Below are positions 33,383 to 43,150 of a stretch of 64,000 nucleotides of DNA, in pieces. Under the pieces are notes generated by a model that did not search any database, was not told the origin of the DNA, and worked only from the letters and a program-made list of their open reading frames with translations. The translations under genes and the position numbers were made by a program. Within the stretch, counting starts at the first letter, position 1. Each line of letters opens with the position of its first letter. This stretch comes from Sediminispirochaeta bajacaliforniensis DSM 16054 (GTDB taxonomy: Bacteria; Spirochaetota; Spirochaetia; DSM-16054; Sediminispirochaetaceae). The DNA is taken from assembly GCF_000378205.1 (NCBI RefSeq), contig NZ_KB899409.1, forward strand, positions 1-64,000, given 5' to 3'.

Positions 33383-36300
33383 TCACACCTTTTCAATACC
33401 AAGGACAGTCAGGTCGTCGTACTGCTCATCCTCTTTCAAAGCGCCGTAGGTGACATAGGTATCGTTTCGGCCGATTTCCTTCCCGCCGAAATAGTGTTCG
33501 AATTGCACGAAACAACATTGCAGGAAATCATCGATTTTGATATCGACATTGACAACATCACTCTCGCCTGCCTTCGGATCGGGATTGAGCCTGAAGATTT
33601 TTTCAACCGCGACCAGGGCAAGTACGGCATCCTCTATGCCGGAACCGCAGGAGGCAAAATCGAATTCGAGTACCTCGCCGGGAATTGGGTTGTGATACTT
33701 CTCCAGTCGGTAACGTCCATTCCGGTAGAAGGTATTGATGATTTCATGGATCCGGGGGATTCCCAACTCCTCGTTATCGTTGCCGACCGGGTGGGTATCA
33801 TGCAGCTGCCCCTGCTCCAGCCCTGGTTCTTTGCAGGTGACGACTTCGAATCGTTCATTCCGAAACTTTCTCTGTGCCTCTTCAAGACCGTCGGTAAAGA
33901 GAAAAAGCTTGTCTCCTGATCTTAGGACATGGGGTACCTTGGAAAAACCGCCTTTCATATCGATCAGATCATTCGGGAAAACCCCTGCCGCAGGCGCGGC
34001 GGGAAGGGTCATCATCTCCATGGACTCCTTTTTTCCCTGATAAAGGTGAACCTGATTATCCCCGGCATTGCAGAAAACGGTTTTTCCCGTCGCCCCGTCG
34101 ATAAGTACGACGATCAAGGCCGCAAACCGTCCCTGGAAGCCCCGCTCCTGCACAAGACTATTAATACTGGCCACCAGCTGATCGATGGCCGGTTCCTGCT
34201 TACGGGGAGCGATTCCCTTCGAGGAGGCGACGGATAGAATCCTCTCCTGCGCCCGTTTCCACTCGTTGAGAAAGTTCCTGAAAATCGTCGCAACCTCGAC
34301 CATGATCAAAGAGGCGGGAACACCCTTTCCCGCTATATCACACTTGATGACGGCGTAAAGATTTCCGGGTAGCTGCATATAGTCGAAGTAATCGCCGGAA
34401 ACACCCTTTGCCCCCTCATAGTATCCAAAAAAGTTGAGTCCGGGATAGTTGTCCGAGGCCGTGGTTTTTTTATTGCCTCTGGAGTCCTGTTCCAGGGGAA
34501 TAAACATTTTCTGGACCTCTTTTCCAATGGTGAGGTCCTTTTTCGCACTCTCCGCCTTTACCAGTCCGCGGGTCATCTCATTGATGGTCTCCGCAAGTTG
34601 GAAAAGCTCGTCCCGGGTTTTTACAACAATGACATGGTCCTTCAGTTTTTCCTTATCGTCGGTTTCGCTGATGACCTCGACGCCCCGGACTAAGGTTCGA
34701 ATCGGGATAATGATGATGGCAGCAAGAAGCAGGGAACCCAGAATCCCGAGAAGAACGGCACCGAGGGCAATAACGGCAGTCTGCCGAACCAATCTGTCGC
34801 GGCTGGCAATGATTTCACCGCGAATGCGTTCGGTGGTGATACCGAGCCGGACCAGGCCGTGGTAGTAAACTCCCGGACGATTCGAATCCTGATAGACAAT
34901 GGGTCGATAAAAGGTATATTCGCTGGGTCCGGAAAGGATGGTTTCGGGATCGAAAGTGGGCACAGAAGAGACCTCGCTCCCGATATCTTGCAGCTTTGCC
35001 TCTATCTCCTCACTAACCGAAGCTATGGAATCCTGCAGCTCCTGGAGCAGCTGGGCCGTATCCTCGTCCCGCCGCGTGACCAATCTGGTGGCTGCATCTC
35101 TGGCCTTTTCCTGCAACTCTGCCAATTCCTGGCTAAGGGCCCCAACCTCGGCCTCCGCTCTGTCATCGATACGATCTCTAAGTTCGTCGATAAAGGGAGA
35201 AACACCATCTTTGATCCGGGCAGCCCCGCGCCGAAAGGAGTTCTGCCCTCCTCCGGTATCTTCATCGGTCAATTTTTCGGCAATAGAGGGGTCGTTCGTC
35301 GCCCACAGGTAATCGAAATAATCATTATCGGTATCGGGAACCTGCGAACTGCGTACCCCTGTAATGGTGGCATAAAGCGCATCCTCGGCCGCCCGACTCT
35401 GTGCCGGAAGTCGACCAAGCTCTATGGTATTCTCCTCGGGAAGATATTTTCCCGCACCCGATGCAAGGCTCTCCACCAAAACCCTGGTACTTTGTAAAAG
35501 GCCGTCGGCAAGACTCCTCTGCTGCGTATCAATCATAAAGCGGCCCATCGGCAGGGCGACAAGCAAAACAACAATCAGGACCAGAGATGTAACAAGCAGG
35601 GCAAATTTTCTTCTTAACCCCTTTCGCTCTTTAGCCATGGTGATAATCCTCTCTTTTCGTTCTTCATGCGGCAGGCGGCGCTGCTCCAGCAAGGCGACGG
35701 CTTCGTTCCGGAGCAGGTTACCCTCCTGGACCAGGCGAAGGATACGCCAGGAAACGAAGAGAAAACTTGCTCCTAAAAGAACCATCACAAGGACAAAGGC
35801 TGCGGTTCCCCCCGATAGGGTGGAAAAAGGAAGCCGGATAAGATGCAGAGCGGGACGCTGGAGAATCGTAAAATCTCCAAACTTTACGGTACCGGTGTCG
35901 GAGAAGCTTAGCGTTCTTCGGGTAAGGTATAAGCCCCTGGTCGGGTGGATGACCCCGAGGTGATACTCGCCACCGTCGATATCCTCGATCACCGGTCCCT
36001 CGATTCGTCGATCCGAAACCACTCGATACGCGGCGCTTTCCGCATCAAAGCTGTAATCGTAGGGCGGTTTTCCGTCTCTATCAAGGAAAACGGTTCCGAT
36101 ATTGCCCCCTACCGAGAAGCCACGACCTACAATCGATATGAGATAGCGGCCCAGGTCATCTTCCCGAAGGGAGATATCCGTAACATAGGTGACCGGAATA
36201 TACTTATTCAATCTCATCCGAAAGGAAACAGCCTCACCGACATTTCCTACCTGATCCACAGGCGCCACGGTAACGGCCCACAAACCGTTATCGATATTTC

Positions 36301-38056
36301 GAAAGCTTAGGGAAGGAACCCGCAGCCGGATACTGTCTGAAGGGGTACGGGCAGACAGGGCCCCGGGAGCCCCTGCATAATCGGCAGACGCAAGATACTG
36401 AAGTCGGTATGCGTAACCCGCAACATCCGTTTCTGCAGGAGGCTCCCAAGCGATGCTTCCGGTATTGGAAGGAAGGAAACCGTCGCCGTCGAGCTCGGGA
36501 TCAATAAAGCGAACGGGAGAGGGGGGTGTGGTATCACGAACAGCCTCAATGGTCATGCTTTTCGACCAGTTGCCAGCGTAATCTCTTGCCGCAATATGAA
36601 AAAACCAGGGTCCGTCCTCCTTCAAAGAGGCTGAAAAACGACGTTCTTCCCTGCGCAACAACATCAACCTATGGGGTGGATCACCCTCCGGATCTCGGTC
36701 GACGGAATAGCTGAAACCGCTAATACCCGAAGAGTCATCGGGAAGGTTCCAGGATACGATGAAACTATCTTGTTTGGTGGGACGCCCCTGCCGGAAATTG
36801 AGGGGACGGACTTGGGGAGGTGAAGCGCTTTTATCCGGGGCAAGGAAGGCGATACGCGATCTGTTTGCAAAGCTGTTCTCCCAGAGCAGGGAGAGCTCTC
36901 CGGAACGGAACATGGGAACGGGAAAGGCGCTGACACCGTTCATGACGCTCACATCTTCCGCATCCCAGGAAACGCCTCGTTTGAGGGCGAAAAAGATACG
37001 GTTATCCCCCTTGCTATCGTCGAACCAGAAGAGGACCCTTTCTCCCGCCGTCTCGGTAATGACCGGATTCCTACAGACGTTGCTGCCCTGGGAAATTCGC
37101 TCGGGTACCCCCACCACAGCCCCTTCGGGGCTCAATTCGGCGTAGAAGATCTGGGGAGGGGAGCTTCCCGAGTATCTGCGCTCCCATGCCACAGCAAGCC
37201 CCTTCCCATTACCGTACAGGTAGGGGCGTTGATTATCGTAGAGGCTGGGATCGCCATTGTCGGAAATGGATCGATCCTCAAAATCGCTTATCAGCCGAGG
37301 CGAACTCCAGCTCGCCCCTCCGTCGCTACTTGATACGAGATAGAGCTGATAAAAACGGCTTTCCTGAGGAGAGGCCTGAAAGGCTACATAATCCTTTCCT
37401 CCGTAATGGGCAAGCGAGGGCAAATAGACGTATGCAAGATTGCTTCCTTTTGCAAGGGACGTGAACTCACTCCAATTTCGTCCATCCCGACTCACGGAAA
37501 AAGCGGCCCCAAGACTCACCTCACTGGTAAGGGCTTGGAGCCCTTCTGAGATGAGAGGGCTGGTAACGAATAAAAAGAGGGAACCTGTAGAAGATAAAAA
37601 GAGGCGGGGAGCAACAACAGTCCCCTCTTCCGATCCGATTCCAGGCTCGGCAACCTTTACAAAGCTTGCTCCGTCGTCACCGGAACGGTAGATCGCGATG
37701 GTATTGCCGGAGGTGGCAAGAGCGATAAAGATATGTCCGGCCTTATCGATCACCATCGAAGCAACGGGAACCTTTTCTCCTACGTAGCGAAAGGGTCCGA
37801 GCACCCGCTCGTGGCGTTCCCACGTATTCCTGTAGCTCATCAGCGAAATATAGAGATCACGATAACCATCGGAGGGCTCACCATATTCATGCCAGAGAAA
37901 GGCAGAAAGTTCGCCATTTGAACTACTTCGGACAAAGGAGGCGTTCGCATCAACCAAAATCTCGGGACGTTCCCAGTAGAATTGCTGAGCCTCTACCTGA
38001 AGGGCAGCGAAGAGCACAAGCACCAGGCAAAAGAGCAAAGGGGCTCGGCGGCACAT
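33383..38056 (-). CDS. Giant membrane SpoIIE/PP2C-type phosphatase receptor (1557 residues)
   Basis: The domains in order start with a signal peptide (1-24) and a sialidase-like beta-propeller with Asp-box motifs (about 28-410, e.g. SSSDGGASW near 244-251). Two fibronectin-III-like domains (about 425-615, TTPPSPV near 510) and another beta domain (to about 740) follow. Next are membrane helix 1 (753-775), a cytoplasmic linker and helix 2 (819-845). A second extracytoplasmic sensor with a coiled coil (about 955-1030) leads to helix 3 (1093-1120), HAMP (to about 1170) and a PP2C/SpoIIE phosphatase (about 1205-1557). Phosphatase motifs are SGDYFDY, DIAGKGVPASL, FTDGLEEA and YDDLTVLGI. Such phosphatases dephosphorylate anti-anti-sigma STAS proteins in partner-switching. 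ATG (38056) overlaps the stop of the upstream repeat protein by one base; GTG at 38059 is possible. No STAS or anti-sigma gene is nearby. Confidence 0.92.
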   Translation of the reverse strand: MCRRAPLLFCLVLVLFAALQVEAQQFYWERPEILVDANASFVRSSSNGELSAFLWHEYGEPSDGYRDLYISLMSYRNTWERHERVLGPFRYVGEKVPVASMVIDKAGHIFIALATSGNTIAIYRSGDDGASFVKVAEPGIGSEEGTVVAPRLFLSSTGSLFLFVTSPLISEGLQALTSEVSLGAAFSVSRDGRNWSEFTSLAKGSNLAYVYLPSLAHYGGKDYVAFQASPQESRFYQLYLVSSSDGGASWSSPRLISDFEDRSISDNGDPSLYDNQRPYLYGNGKGLAVAWERRYSGSSPPQIFYAELSPEGAVVGVPERISQGSNVCRNPVITETAGERVLFWFDDSKGDNRIFFALKRGVSWDAEDVSVMNGVSAFPVPMFRSGELSLLWENSFANRSRIAFLAPDKSASPPQVRPLNFRQGRPTKQDSFIVSWNLPDDSSGISGFSYSVDRDPEGDPPHRLMLLRREERRFSASLKEDGPWFFHIAARDYAGNWSKSMTIEAVRDTTPPSPVRFIDPELDGDGFLPSNTGSIAWEPPAETDVAGYAYRLQYLASADYAGAPGALSARTPSDSIRLRVPSLSFRNIDNGLWAVTVAPVDQVGNVGEAVSFRMRLNKYIPVTYVTDISLREDDLGRYLISIVGRGFSVGGNIGTVFLDRDGKPPYDYSFDAESAAYRVVSDRRIEGPVIEDIDGGEYHLGVIHPTRGLYLTRRTLSFSDTGTVKFGDFTILQRPALHLIRLPFSTLSGGTAAFVLVMVLLGASFLFVSWRILRLVQEGNLLRNEAVALLEQRRLPHEERKERIITMAKERKGLRRKFALLVTSLVLIVVLLVALPMGRFMIDTQQRSLADGLLQSTRVLVESLASGAGKYLPEENTIELGRLPAQSRAAEDALYATITGVRSSQVPDTDNDYFDYLWATNDPSIAEKLTDEDTGGGQNSFRRGAARIKDGVSPFIDELRDRIDDRAEAEVGALSQELAELQEKARDAATRLVTRRDEDTAQLLQELQDSIASVSEEIEAKLQDIGSEVSSVPTFDPETILSGPSEYTFYRPIVYQDSNRPGVYYHGLVRLGITTERIRGEIIASRDRLVRQTAVIALGAVLLGILGSLLLAAIIIIPIRTLVRGVEVISETDDKEKLKDHVIVVKTRDELFQLAETINEMTRGLVKAESAKKDLTIGKEVQKMFIPLEQDSRGNKKTTASDNYPGLNFFGYYEGAKGVSGDYFDYMQLPGNLYAVIKCDIAGKGVPASLIMVEVATIFRNFLNEWKRAQERILSVASSKGIAPRKQEPAIDQLVASINSLVQERGFQGRFAALIVVLIDGATGKTVFCNAGDNQVHLYQGKKESMEMMTLPAAPAAGVFPNDLIDMKGGFSKVPHVLRSGDKLFLFTDGLEEAQRKFRNERFEVVTCKEPGLEQGQLHDTHPVGNDNEELGIPRIHEIINTFYRNGRYRLEKYHNPIPGEVLEFDFASCGSGIEDAVLALVAVEKIFRLNPDPKAGESDVVNVDIKIDDFLQCCFVQFEHYFGGKEIGRNDTYVTYGALKEDEQYDDLTVLGIEKV

Positions 38057-41049
38057 CACAGGCGTGCCTCTATTCGCTTCTGAAGATCGAGGAGTTTCGG
38101 ATTATTCCTGTTCTTCGTGTTGTTCATCAACTGCTCCACAATAACGCTTGCCTCAAAATAGCGCCCTTCTATGAAGAGATCCTCCGCCTGCTTAAGCTGT
38201 TGCTGCGCGATACTGGAAAGAACAACGGTAACAGCCCCGCCGCTTCCGGCTTGTATCCTGTCCTTGAGAACAATGGCATCATTATAATCGGGATTAAGCT
38301 TAATCGCCTCGTTCAAATAGGCAAGAGCCACAGGAAATTGCGCCCGTACATCGTTTTCCACAATCTTCTCGGCATCGCCGTAAAGGTCCCTGGCCCTGGC
38401 AAGCTTCGCCCGATCAGGAGGAGGTTGCCTGATACCCGTTGCAATTTCCGCATCGTATAGGGCCTTTTCCATTCCGGGGAAATCGGGCCGAATTGCTTCA
38501 AGGACCTTGAGTTCCCGATACGCATCTTCCGGCGTCGAATTCAATTGGCGCCTTGCATTGTTGAACCGACTGGAAAAAATAGCATCAAAGTCATCAGGCT
38601 CGGTGTACTGCAAGATCTGAAGATAGAGAATACTGGCATCTTTGTTGTTTGGAAAGGGCTCCTTCACGTATTCGATCTTCCGTTCGGCCTCGGAAAATCG
38701 CGCAAGCGCTTTATCTCGGTCGCCGGAGGTGAAAAGTCGCTTGCCATCGAGAAAATCCTTGCGGGCGAGATTGAGCATCTGAGTCATTTCGGGATAAAGG
38801 GGATCGGCAACCACAAGTTCCACACCACTTGTGGTATCCAGAGCACGCTTGACCCGTTCGAGCCAGCTGTTGACTTCAGGTTCCTCTTCGGTATTGGTTT
38901 GCAGCCAGCGCGCCTGGGCCCTTTGAAAGGTCTGCTGGGCCTCGATAAATTTTTCCTGAAAGAAGAGATCCCGCCCCTGGTTGATTAACGCACGTACCTG
39001 CCGAACAATCTGCCGATTCTGTGCCGCAATGATCCGGTCTGCAAGATCCGGAATGTCCTTATCGATGCGACTCCTGACCTGCTGATCTTCACGATAGGTA
39101 AGACTTTGGGCCAAAGCCGTGCCTGCCTGCTCCAACTTGTCCCTTGCCTGCTCAAAGCTCTCGTCGTCGAGGCGGCTCTCCGCTTCACTGAAGCGAAGCT
39201 CTCCCTCGGCAAGGGCAAGATCGGCCTGTCGGTTTAACGCTTCCCCCTCTGTAAGGAGCGTTGTTCCGGTGTTGCGAAGCGAAATGATATCGGCACGCAT
39301 CGTATCTGTCGAAGAGAGCGATTCTTTAATCGCAGGAGAAGCGACAATCGCATCGCTTTCGGCGGAAAGGGAGGCGGAGATGGAGGCGATATCCCGATCA
39401 AGGGCGTCCAGGGTCGGCAGGGTCTCTTCAATGATTTTGATCCCCTGATCAGGGCGCCGCACTACTATGGGGTCGGTCCCCTCGACAATTGTCTCCTGGC
39501 TGCCCTCGATAAGAGCCTGTGCTTTTTCAATGCTGTTTTGCCTCTCCGAAAGACGGCTGCTCAGTTGAGCAATGAGAATCGAAGCGCGACGCGAAACCGC
39601 CTCAAGTTCCATGGATGAACTCTGGCCGAATGCCTCGTCCACGGCGCTCAAAAACTGCCCGGCAAGGGCCTTGGGGCGGTCCACGGTGATGGGGGCTTCG
39701 TACCCATCAAGGGAGGAAGAGAGGCTTTTCACGGGATCGCCAACGGCTTCGATCCTTGTCTGAAGATCGAGGATGCGGTCTCTGCGCAGGGCCAGGGCCT
39801 CGGTATCAAGGCTTTCCCATGCTTCGTTTTCGCCTCCCAGCTCAGCCTTCAAAGCAGCAAGTTCCGTAAACTGACCACTGGCGCTTTCCAGAATCCGAGA
39901 AAAAAGAAATTGCTCCGTGATCTCCCTACCGCTCTCCGCCAGATTCTCCATGGCAGGAGCGGTCCCTCCGTTTTCAAAAGCAATCAGCTGCTCCACCATC
40001 TGTGTATATTCACCTGCAGATCGAAAAAAGCGGGCAGCCACATCCTCTCTTCCTTGATGGTATGCGGCTACCCCCGACTGGTACTCCCTTTCGGCAAGGT
40101 CACCGATTCCTTCGAAGAGAGAGGTGTAGGAACCGTCGGAAAAGCGCAGAATGGTTCCGGCAATTCCTTCGGGGGCTTCGGCATCGGCCCTCCCTCTTGC
40201 AAGAACCCTCAATGTGGAAAGATAAGGAACATCGTTTTCATCTTCGCTCTGCACCGAGGCTTTGAGTTTTTCGAGCTCCTCAGCAGCGTAGAGGATCCCC
40301 CTTCGCTGCTCGTCTACAGCCAGCATAGCCGCTCCGAACGTGTCGATGGTATTGGTAAGATCCACTTTATTTTCCTGCCGAAGAGCTTCCATAACATGAT
40401 CGTAAAAGGATGATGCCTCGGGACGATCAAGAAGGAAGGCATCGGAAAGATTCTCCAGGCTCTGACGAAGCGTGCGAACGTGCTCAAAAACATCGGCACC
40501 GTAATCCTTCTCCAAAAAAAGTTTTTGATGAAGATCGAAACCCGATCGGTAGAGCGCAACGGCCTGATCGTACTCCTTTTTTTCCAGGAGTTGCCATGCC
40601 TCCTCGATAATCCGACGGAACTTTCTATCGTTGACGGCAAACACAATCGAAGCACGCATTTGAGCAAAGGCCTGGACTGCAGCCGGATTGGGATCACTGT
40701 CGAGAGCCTCCATCTTTGTAATCAAATCATACGCATGATCTTCATCGATCTCACCGCCATCCGGAGGATCCAGAACCTCTATCAACTCGGCATAATAGCG
40801 GTTGTACTGGTCACGAATGGCCCTCACCTGCTGGAGGAGTTCTTCAGCCTGATCAAAACGATCAGGATCCTCCTTCATCATCTGGGTAAGGACCAGGATG
40901 GCATCGTTGTAGCGCTGCTCGGCCATAAGCTGACGAGCCGTATCGACAGGGTCCTCCCGTTGCCCTCCACCAAAGAGCCAAACCGGCAGCAAAAGGAAAA
41001 AGATGAGAAAAATATATGTTTTCAAAGGCCGCGTACGTACTGGCTCCAT
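38056..41049 (-). CDS. Large periplasmic TPR/coiled-coil repeat protein (997 residues)
   Basis: From the ATG at 41049, preceded by GCGGAGC, the protein has a basic N-terminus and signal sequence (TYIFLIFFLLLPVWLFGGG). It then consists almost wholly of helices with TPR-like units, e.g. AEQRYNDAILVLTQMMKEDPD near 43-63, EKKEYDQAVALYRSGF near 150 and QEKFIEAQQTFQRAQARW near 685. Long coiled-coil stretches separate these (about 250-640). It is probably a periplasmic scaffold anchored at the inner membrane. The stop overlaps the SpoIIE receptor start (TGATG), so the two are made together and may bind each other. An upstream GTG at 41085 is less likely. Confidence 0.83.
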   Translation of the reverse strand: MEPVRTRPLKTYIFLIFFLLLPVWLFGGGQREDPVDTARQLMAEQRYNDAILVLTQMMKEDPDRFDQAEELLQQVRAIRDQYNRYYAELIEVLDPPDGGEIDEDHAYDLITKMEALDSDPNPAAVQAFAQMRASIVFAVNDRKFRRIIEEAWQLLEKKEYDQAVALYRSGFDLHQKLFLEKDYGADVFEHVRTLRQSLENLSDAFLLDRPEASSFYDHVMEALRQENKVDLTNTIDTFGAAMLAVDEQRRGILYAAEELEKLKASVQSEDENDVPYLSTLRVLARGRADAEAPEGIAGTILRFSDGSYTSLFEGIGDLAEREYQSGVAAYHQGREDVAARFFRSAGEYTQMVEQLIAFENGGTAPAMENLAESGREITEQFLFSRILESASGQFTELAALKAELGGENEAWESLDTEALALRRDRILDLQTRIEAVGDPVKSLSSSLDGYEAPITVDRPKALAGQFLSAVDEAFGQSSSMELEAVSRRASILIAQLSSRLSERQNSIEKAQALIEGSQETIVEGTDPIVVRRPDQGIKIIEETLPTLDALDRDIASISASLSAESDAIVASPAIKESLSSTDTMRADIISLRNTGTTLLTEGEALNRQADLALAEGELRFSEAESRLDDESFEQARDKLEQAGTALAQSLTYREDQQVRSRIDKDIPDLADRIIAAQNRQIVRQVRALINQGRDLFFQEKFIEAQQTFQRAQARWLQTNTEEEPEVNSWLERVKRALDTTSGVELVVADPLYPEMTQMLNLARKDFLDGKRLFTSGDRDKALARFSEAERKIEYVKEPFPNNKDASILYLQILQYTEPDDFDAIFSSRFNNARRQLNSTPEDAYRELKVLEAIRPDFPGMEKALYDAEIATGIRQPPPDRAKLARARDLYGDAEKIVENDVRAQFPVALAYLNEAIKLNPDYNDAIVLKDRIQAGSGGAVTVVLSSIAQQQLKQAEDLFIEGRYFEASVIVEQLMNNTKNRNNPKLLDLQKRIEARL

Positions 41050-41139
41050 TTGCTCCGCTACTCTGTTTCTATCCCACTGTATCACATTATCGGCAGGATA
41101 ATTACTGGATAAACCAGAAGGAAGATAGTATAGTATAAG

Positions 41140-42384
41140 ATGATGAATATTCGGAATAGACCGTTATTTTTACTACTCATTCTGTTTGTACCGGCGATTC
41201 TTTTCGCCGATCTTTCGGAATTCTACAGCGGCTATTCCTCCTTTGCCGATTCGGATTTCATCACCGATTCCAACACCGGCCAGAGTGCCTTCACCACCCT
41301 TCTTATCCCTTTCGGAGGACTCTATGAGGGGATGGGAACTGCCTTCACCGCCGTTGCCAGCGATGTCGGTTTCCTGGAGGCAAATCCTGCAGGCAGCAGT
41401 CGTATCGATGTTACACAGCTATCCCTTATGCACAACGACTGGATCGCGGATACCAATATCGAATCAGCCGCCTTTACCTCCAGAAAGGATAACTTTGGGT
41501 TCGGCTTCGGAGGGAAATTTCTCTACGTCCCCTTCACCGCCTACAACGACTGGGGAGACCGGGCCGGAAGCGGCTACTATTCGGAAACGGTACTCTACGC
41601 AAACGCTTCCTACAATGCCTTCCGCTCCTATGATTTCTCGGGCCTTTCCGTGGGAGCCACGCTCAAGGGGGCATACAGAAATGTACCGGAATCGGTAGCC
41701 TCGGGTCAGTCGGCCTTTGCGGGGATGATCGACCTTGGAGCCCTCACCAGATTTAACTTTTTGAAGCCGTATCCATCGCGGGACAAAAACTTTTCTCTCG
41801 GCCTTGCGGTACGAAACATCGGTTTCGCCAGCCTCGACGATAATCTTCCGTCTAACGCCAGCCTCGGCTTTGCCTATTCTCCCCTCAGGCCGCTTCTCGT
41901 AAGCTTTGATTACACCTTTCCTTTTTCTCTGACCCTTCCGGCCGAACAGTGGGAACATCCCTACTTTGCGACCGGAGCGAAAGTCGCCGTCACCGATAAT
42001 TTTGCCATGCAAACAGGCTTTACCCACAGGGGATCAAATCCGCGATTCACCCTCGGGGGCTCGGTGGATCTGAATGATTTGACCATTATTGCAAACTACA
42101 CCCTCGATCTTACCACCCAGCTCAGCTCTCTCGACCGCTTCAGTCTTCAGGCGACAATGGCATTAGGCGATGATGGGCGACAAATGACAGCCCAACGCAT
42201 CGACGAGTACTACATCGCCGGTCTCGAAGCCTATGCCCAGGGCGATTTTGAGCGGGCAATCCAATATTGGGAAGCCGTTCTCGACCTCGATCCCACCTAC
42301 AGACCCGCTCATGAAAACCTCGATTTGGCACAAAGAAGCCTCGATCTGCTGTTCAATATGCGAAAGCTCAATACCGTAGAATAA
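41140..42384 (+). CDS. UPF0164-family outer-membrane barrel with C-terminal TPR
   Basis: The 414-residue protein has a signal peptide (ending LFA) and a FadL/PorV-like barrel. The family block LYEGMGTAFTAVASDVGFL with EANPAGS near residues 62-86 matches UPF0164, a spirochaete family with several paralogues in Treponema pallidum. After the barrel (about 350 residues) one TPR-like unit remains (YIAGLEAYAQGDFERAIQYW...). This should be periplasmic and could contact the repeat protein encoded divergently. ATG at 41140 or 41143 is possible; no well-spaced Shine-Dalgarno is present. The stop directly abuts the stop of the convergent gene. Confidence 0.88.
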   Translation: MMNIRNRPLFLLLILFVPAILFADLSEFYSGYSSFADSDFITDSNTGQSAFTTLLIPFGGLYEGMGTAFTAVASDVGFLEANPAGSSRIDVTQLSLMHNDWIADTNIESAAFTSRKDNFGFGFGGKFLYVPFTAYNDWGDRAGSGYYSETVLYANASYNAFRSYDFSGLSVGATLKGAYRNVPESVASGQSAFAGMIDLGALTRFNFLKPYPSRDKNFSLGLAVRNIGFASLDDNLPSNASLGFAYSPLRPLLVSFDYTFPFSLTLPAEQWEHPYFATGAKVAVTDNFAMQTGFTHRGSNPRFTLGGSVDLNDLTIIANYTLDLTTQLSSLDRFSLQATMALGDDGRQMTAQRIDEYYIAGLEAYAQGDFERAIQYWEAVLDLDPTYRPAHENLDLAQRSLDLLFNMRKLNTVE

Positions 42385-43110
42385 TTAACGCTTCAAGGCC
42401 CGATACACACCGAAGAGAGGGAGATCCAACTTATTGTTTAATTTGACCGATTGCCGCTGCTTGCGTTTTCGCAACGCCTTTTCCTGCTTCCGATAGGCGC
42501 GGCTGGCAAAACGGCGGCGGAGATAGGAAACCAGCTGATCGAGCCGCTCTTTCTCTCCCGTAACGGAAAACTCCACGGCATCGGCCAGGGATTCGGCAAG
42601 TTGCCGGGTATCTTCCGCCTCAAGGCGAAGAAGGAGTTCCTCGGCTTCCTCGACTAAAGAATCATGCTCGAAATAGATTTCGTCGACCCGTTCACGAAGG
42701 GCGATACGTTTGGCAGTCGCAGCCTTGGAGCCGGAATCGCGTCGGGAAAGCAGATAGTAAACAAAAAAAGAGGCCGCAAGGGAACCTCCCAACTCATCAA
42801 TCATGGGGATGGGGTCCCGGATAACCAGGGAGAGGAAAAAGTAGACAACAAGAAAAAGCAAACTTGAAATCAAAAAACGAGGGATAAAACGCTTTTCCGA
42901 AATCCAGTTTTTCACCGCAAGTTCAATTAAGCGATAAAGCTCGTTTCTCAGCAGTGTCACGCTTTCCGGACGCGGTTCTCTTCCATAACGACCCGCGATA
43001 ACCGTATTGGCATCAAGCTTGAGTAATGTATCAGGATCATCAAAGGGATGGAGAAAGAGAGGAACTCCCCCCAACCTCTGCAAATGGAAGATGTTAATCT
43101 CTGTTTTCAT
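42385..43110 (-). CDS. Two-helix membrane protein of unknown function
   Basis: The ATG at 43110 follows GGAGGGG and starts a 241-residue protein. About 75 N-terminal residues may be cytoplasmic, including a Pro/Asp-rich stretch (FLHPFDDPDTLLKLD). Two membrane helices follow (FLISSLLFLVVYFFLSLVI and GGSLAASFFVYYLLS), then a charged coiled-coil tail with a strongly basic end (RKQEKALRKRKQRQ). No family is recognised. It is the last gene of a three-gene minus-strand operon with another membrane protein and a TIR-like/ankyrin protein. Its stop abuts that of the UPF0164 gene. Confidence 0.75.
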   Translation of the reverse strand: MKTEINIFHLQRLGGVPLFLHPFDDPDTLLKLDANTVIAGRYGREPRPESVTLLRNELYRLIELAVKNWISEKRFIPRFLISSLLFLVVYFFLSLVIRDPIPMIDELGGSLAASFFVYYLLSRRDSGSKAATAKRIALRERVDEIYFEHDSLVEEAEELLLRLEAEDTRQLAESLADAVEFSVTGEKERLDQLVSYLRRRFASRAYRKQEKALRKRKQRQSVKLNNKLDLPLFGVYRALKR

Positions 43111-43150
43111 AACCCCTCCGAGAAAAAGATAGTAGGCGAGCGCCTCCACG

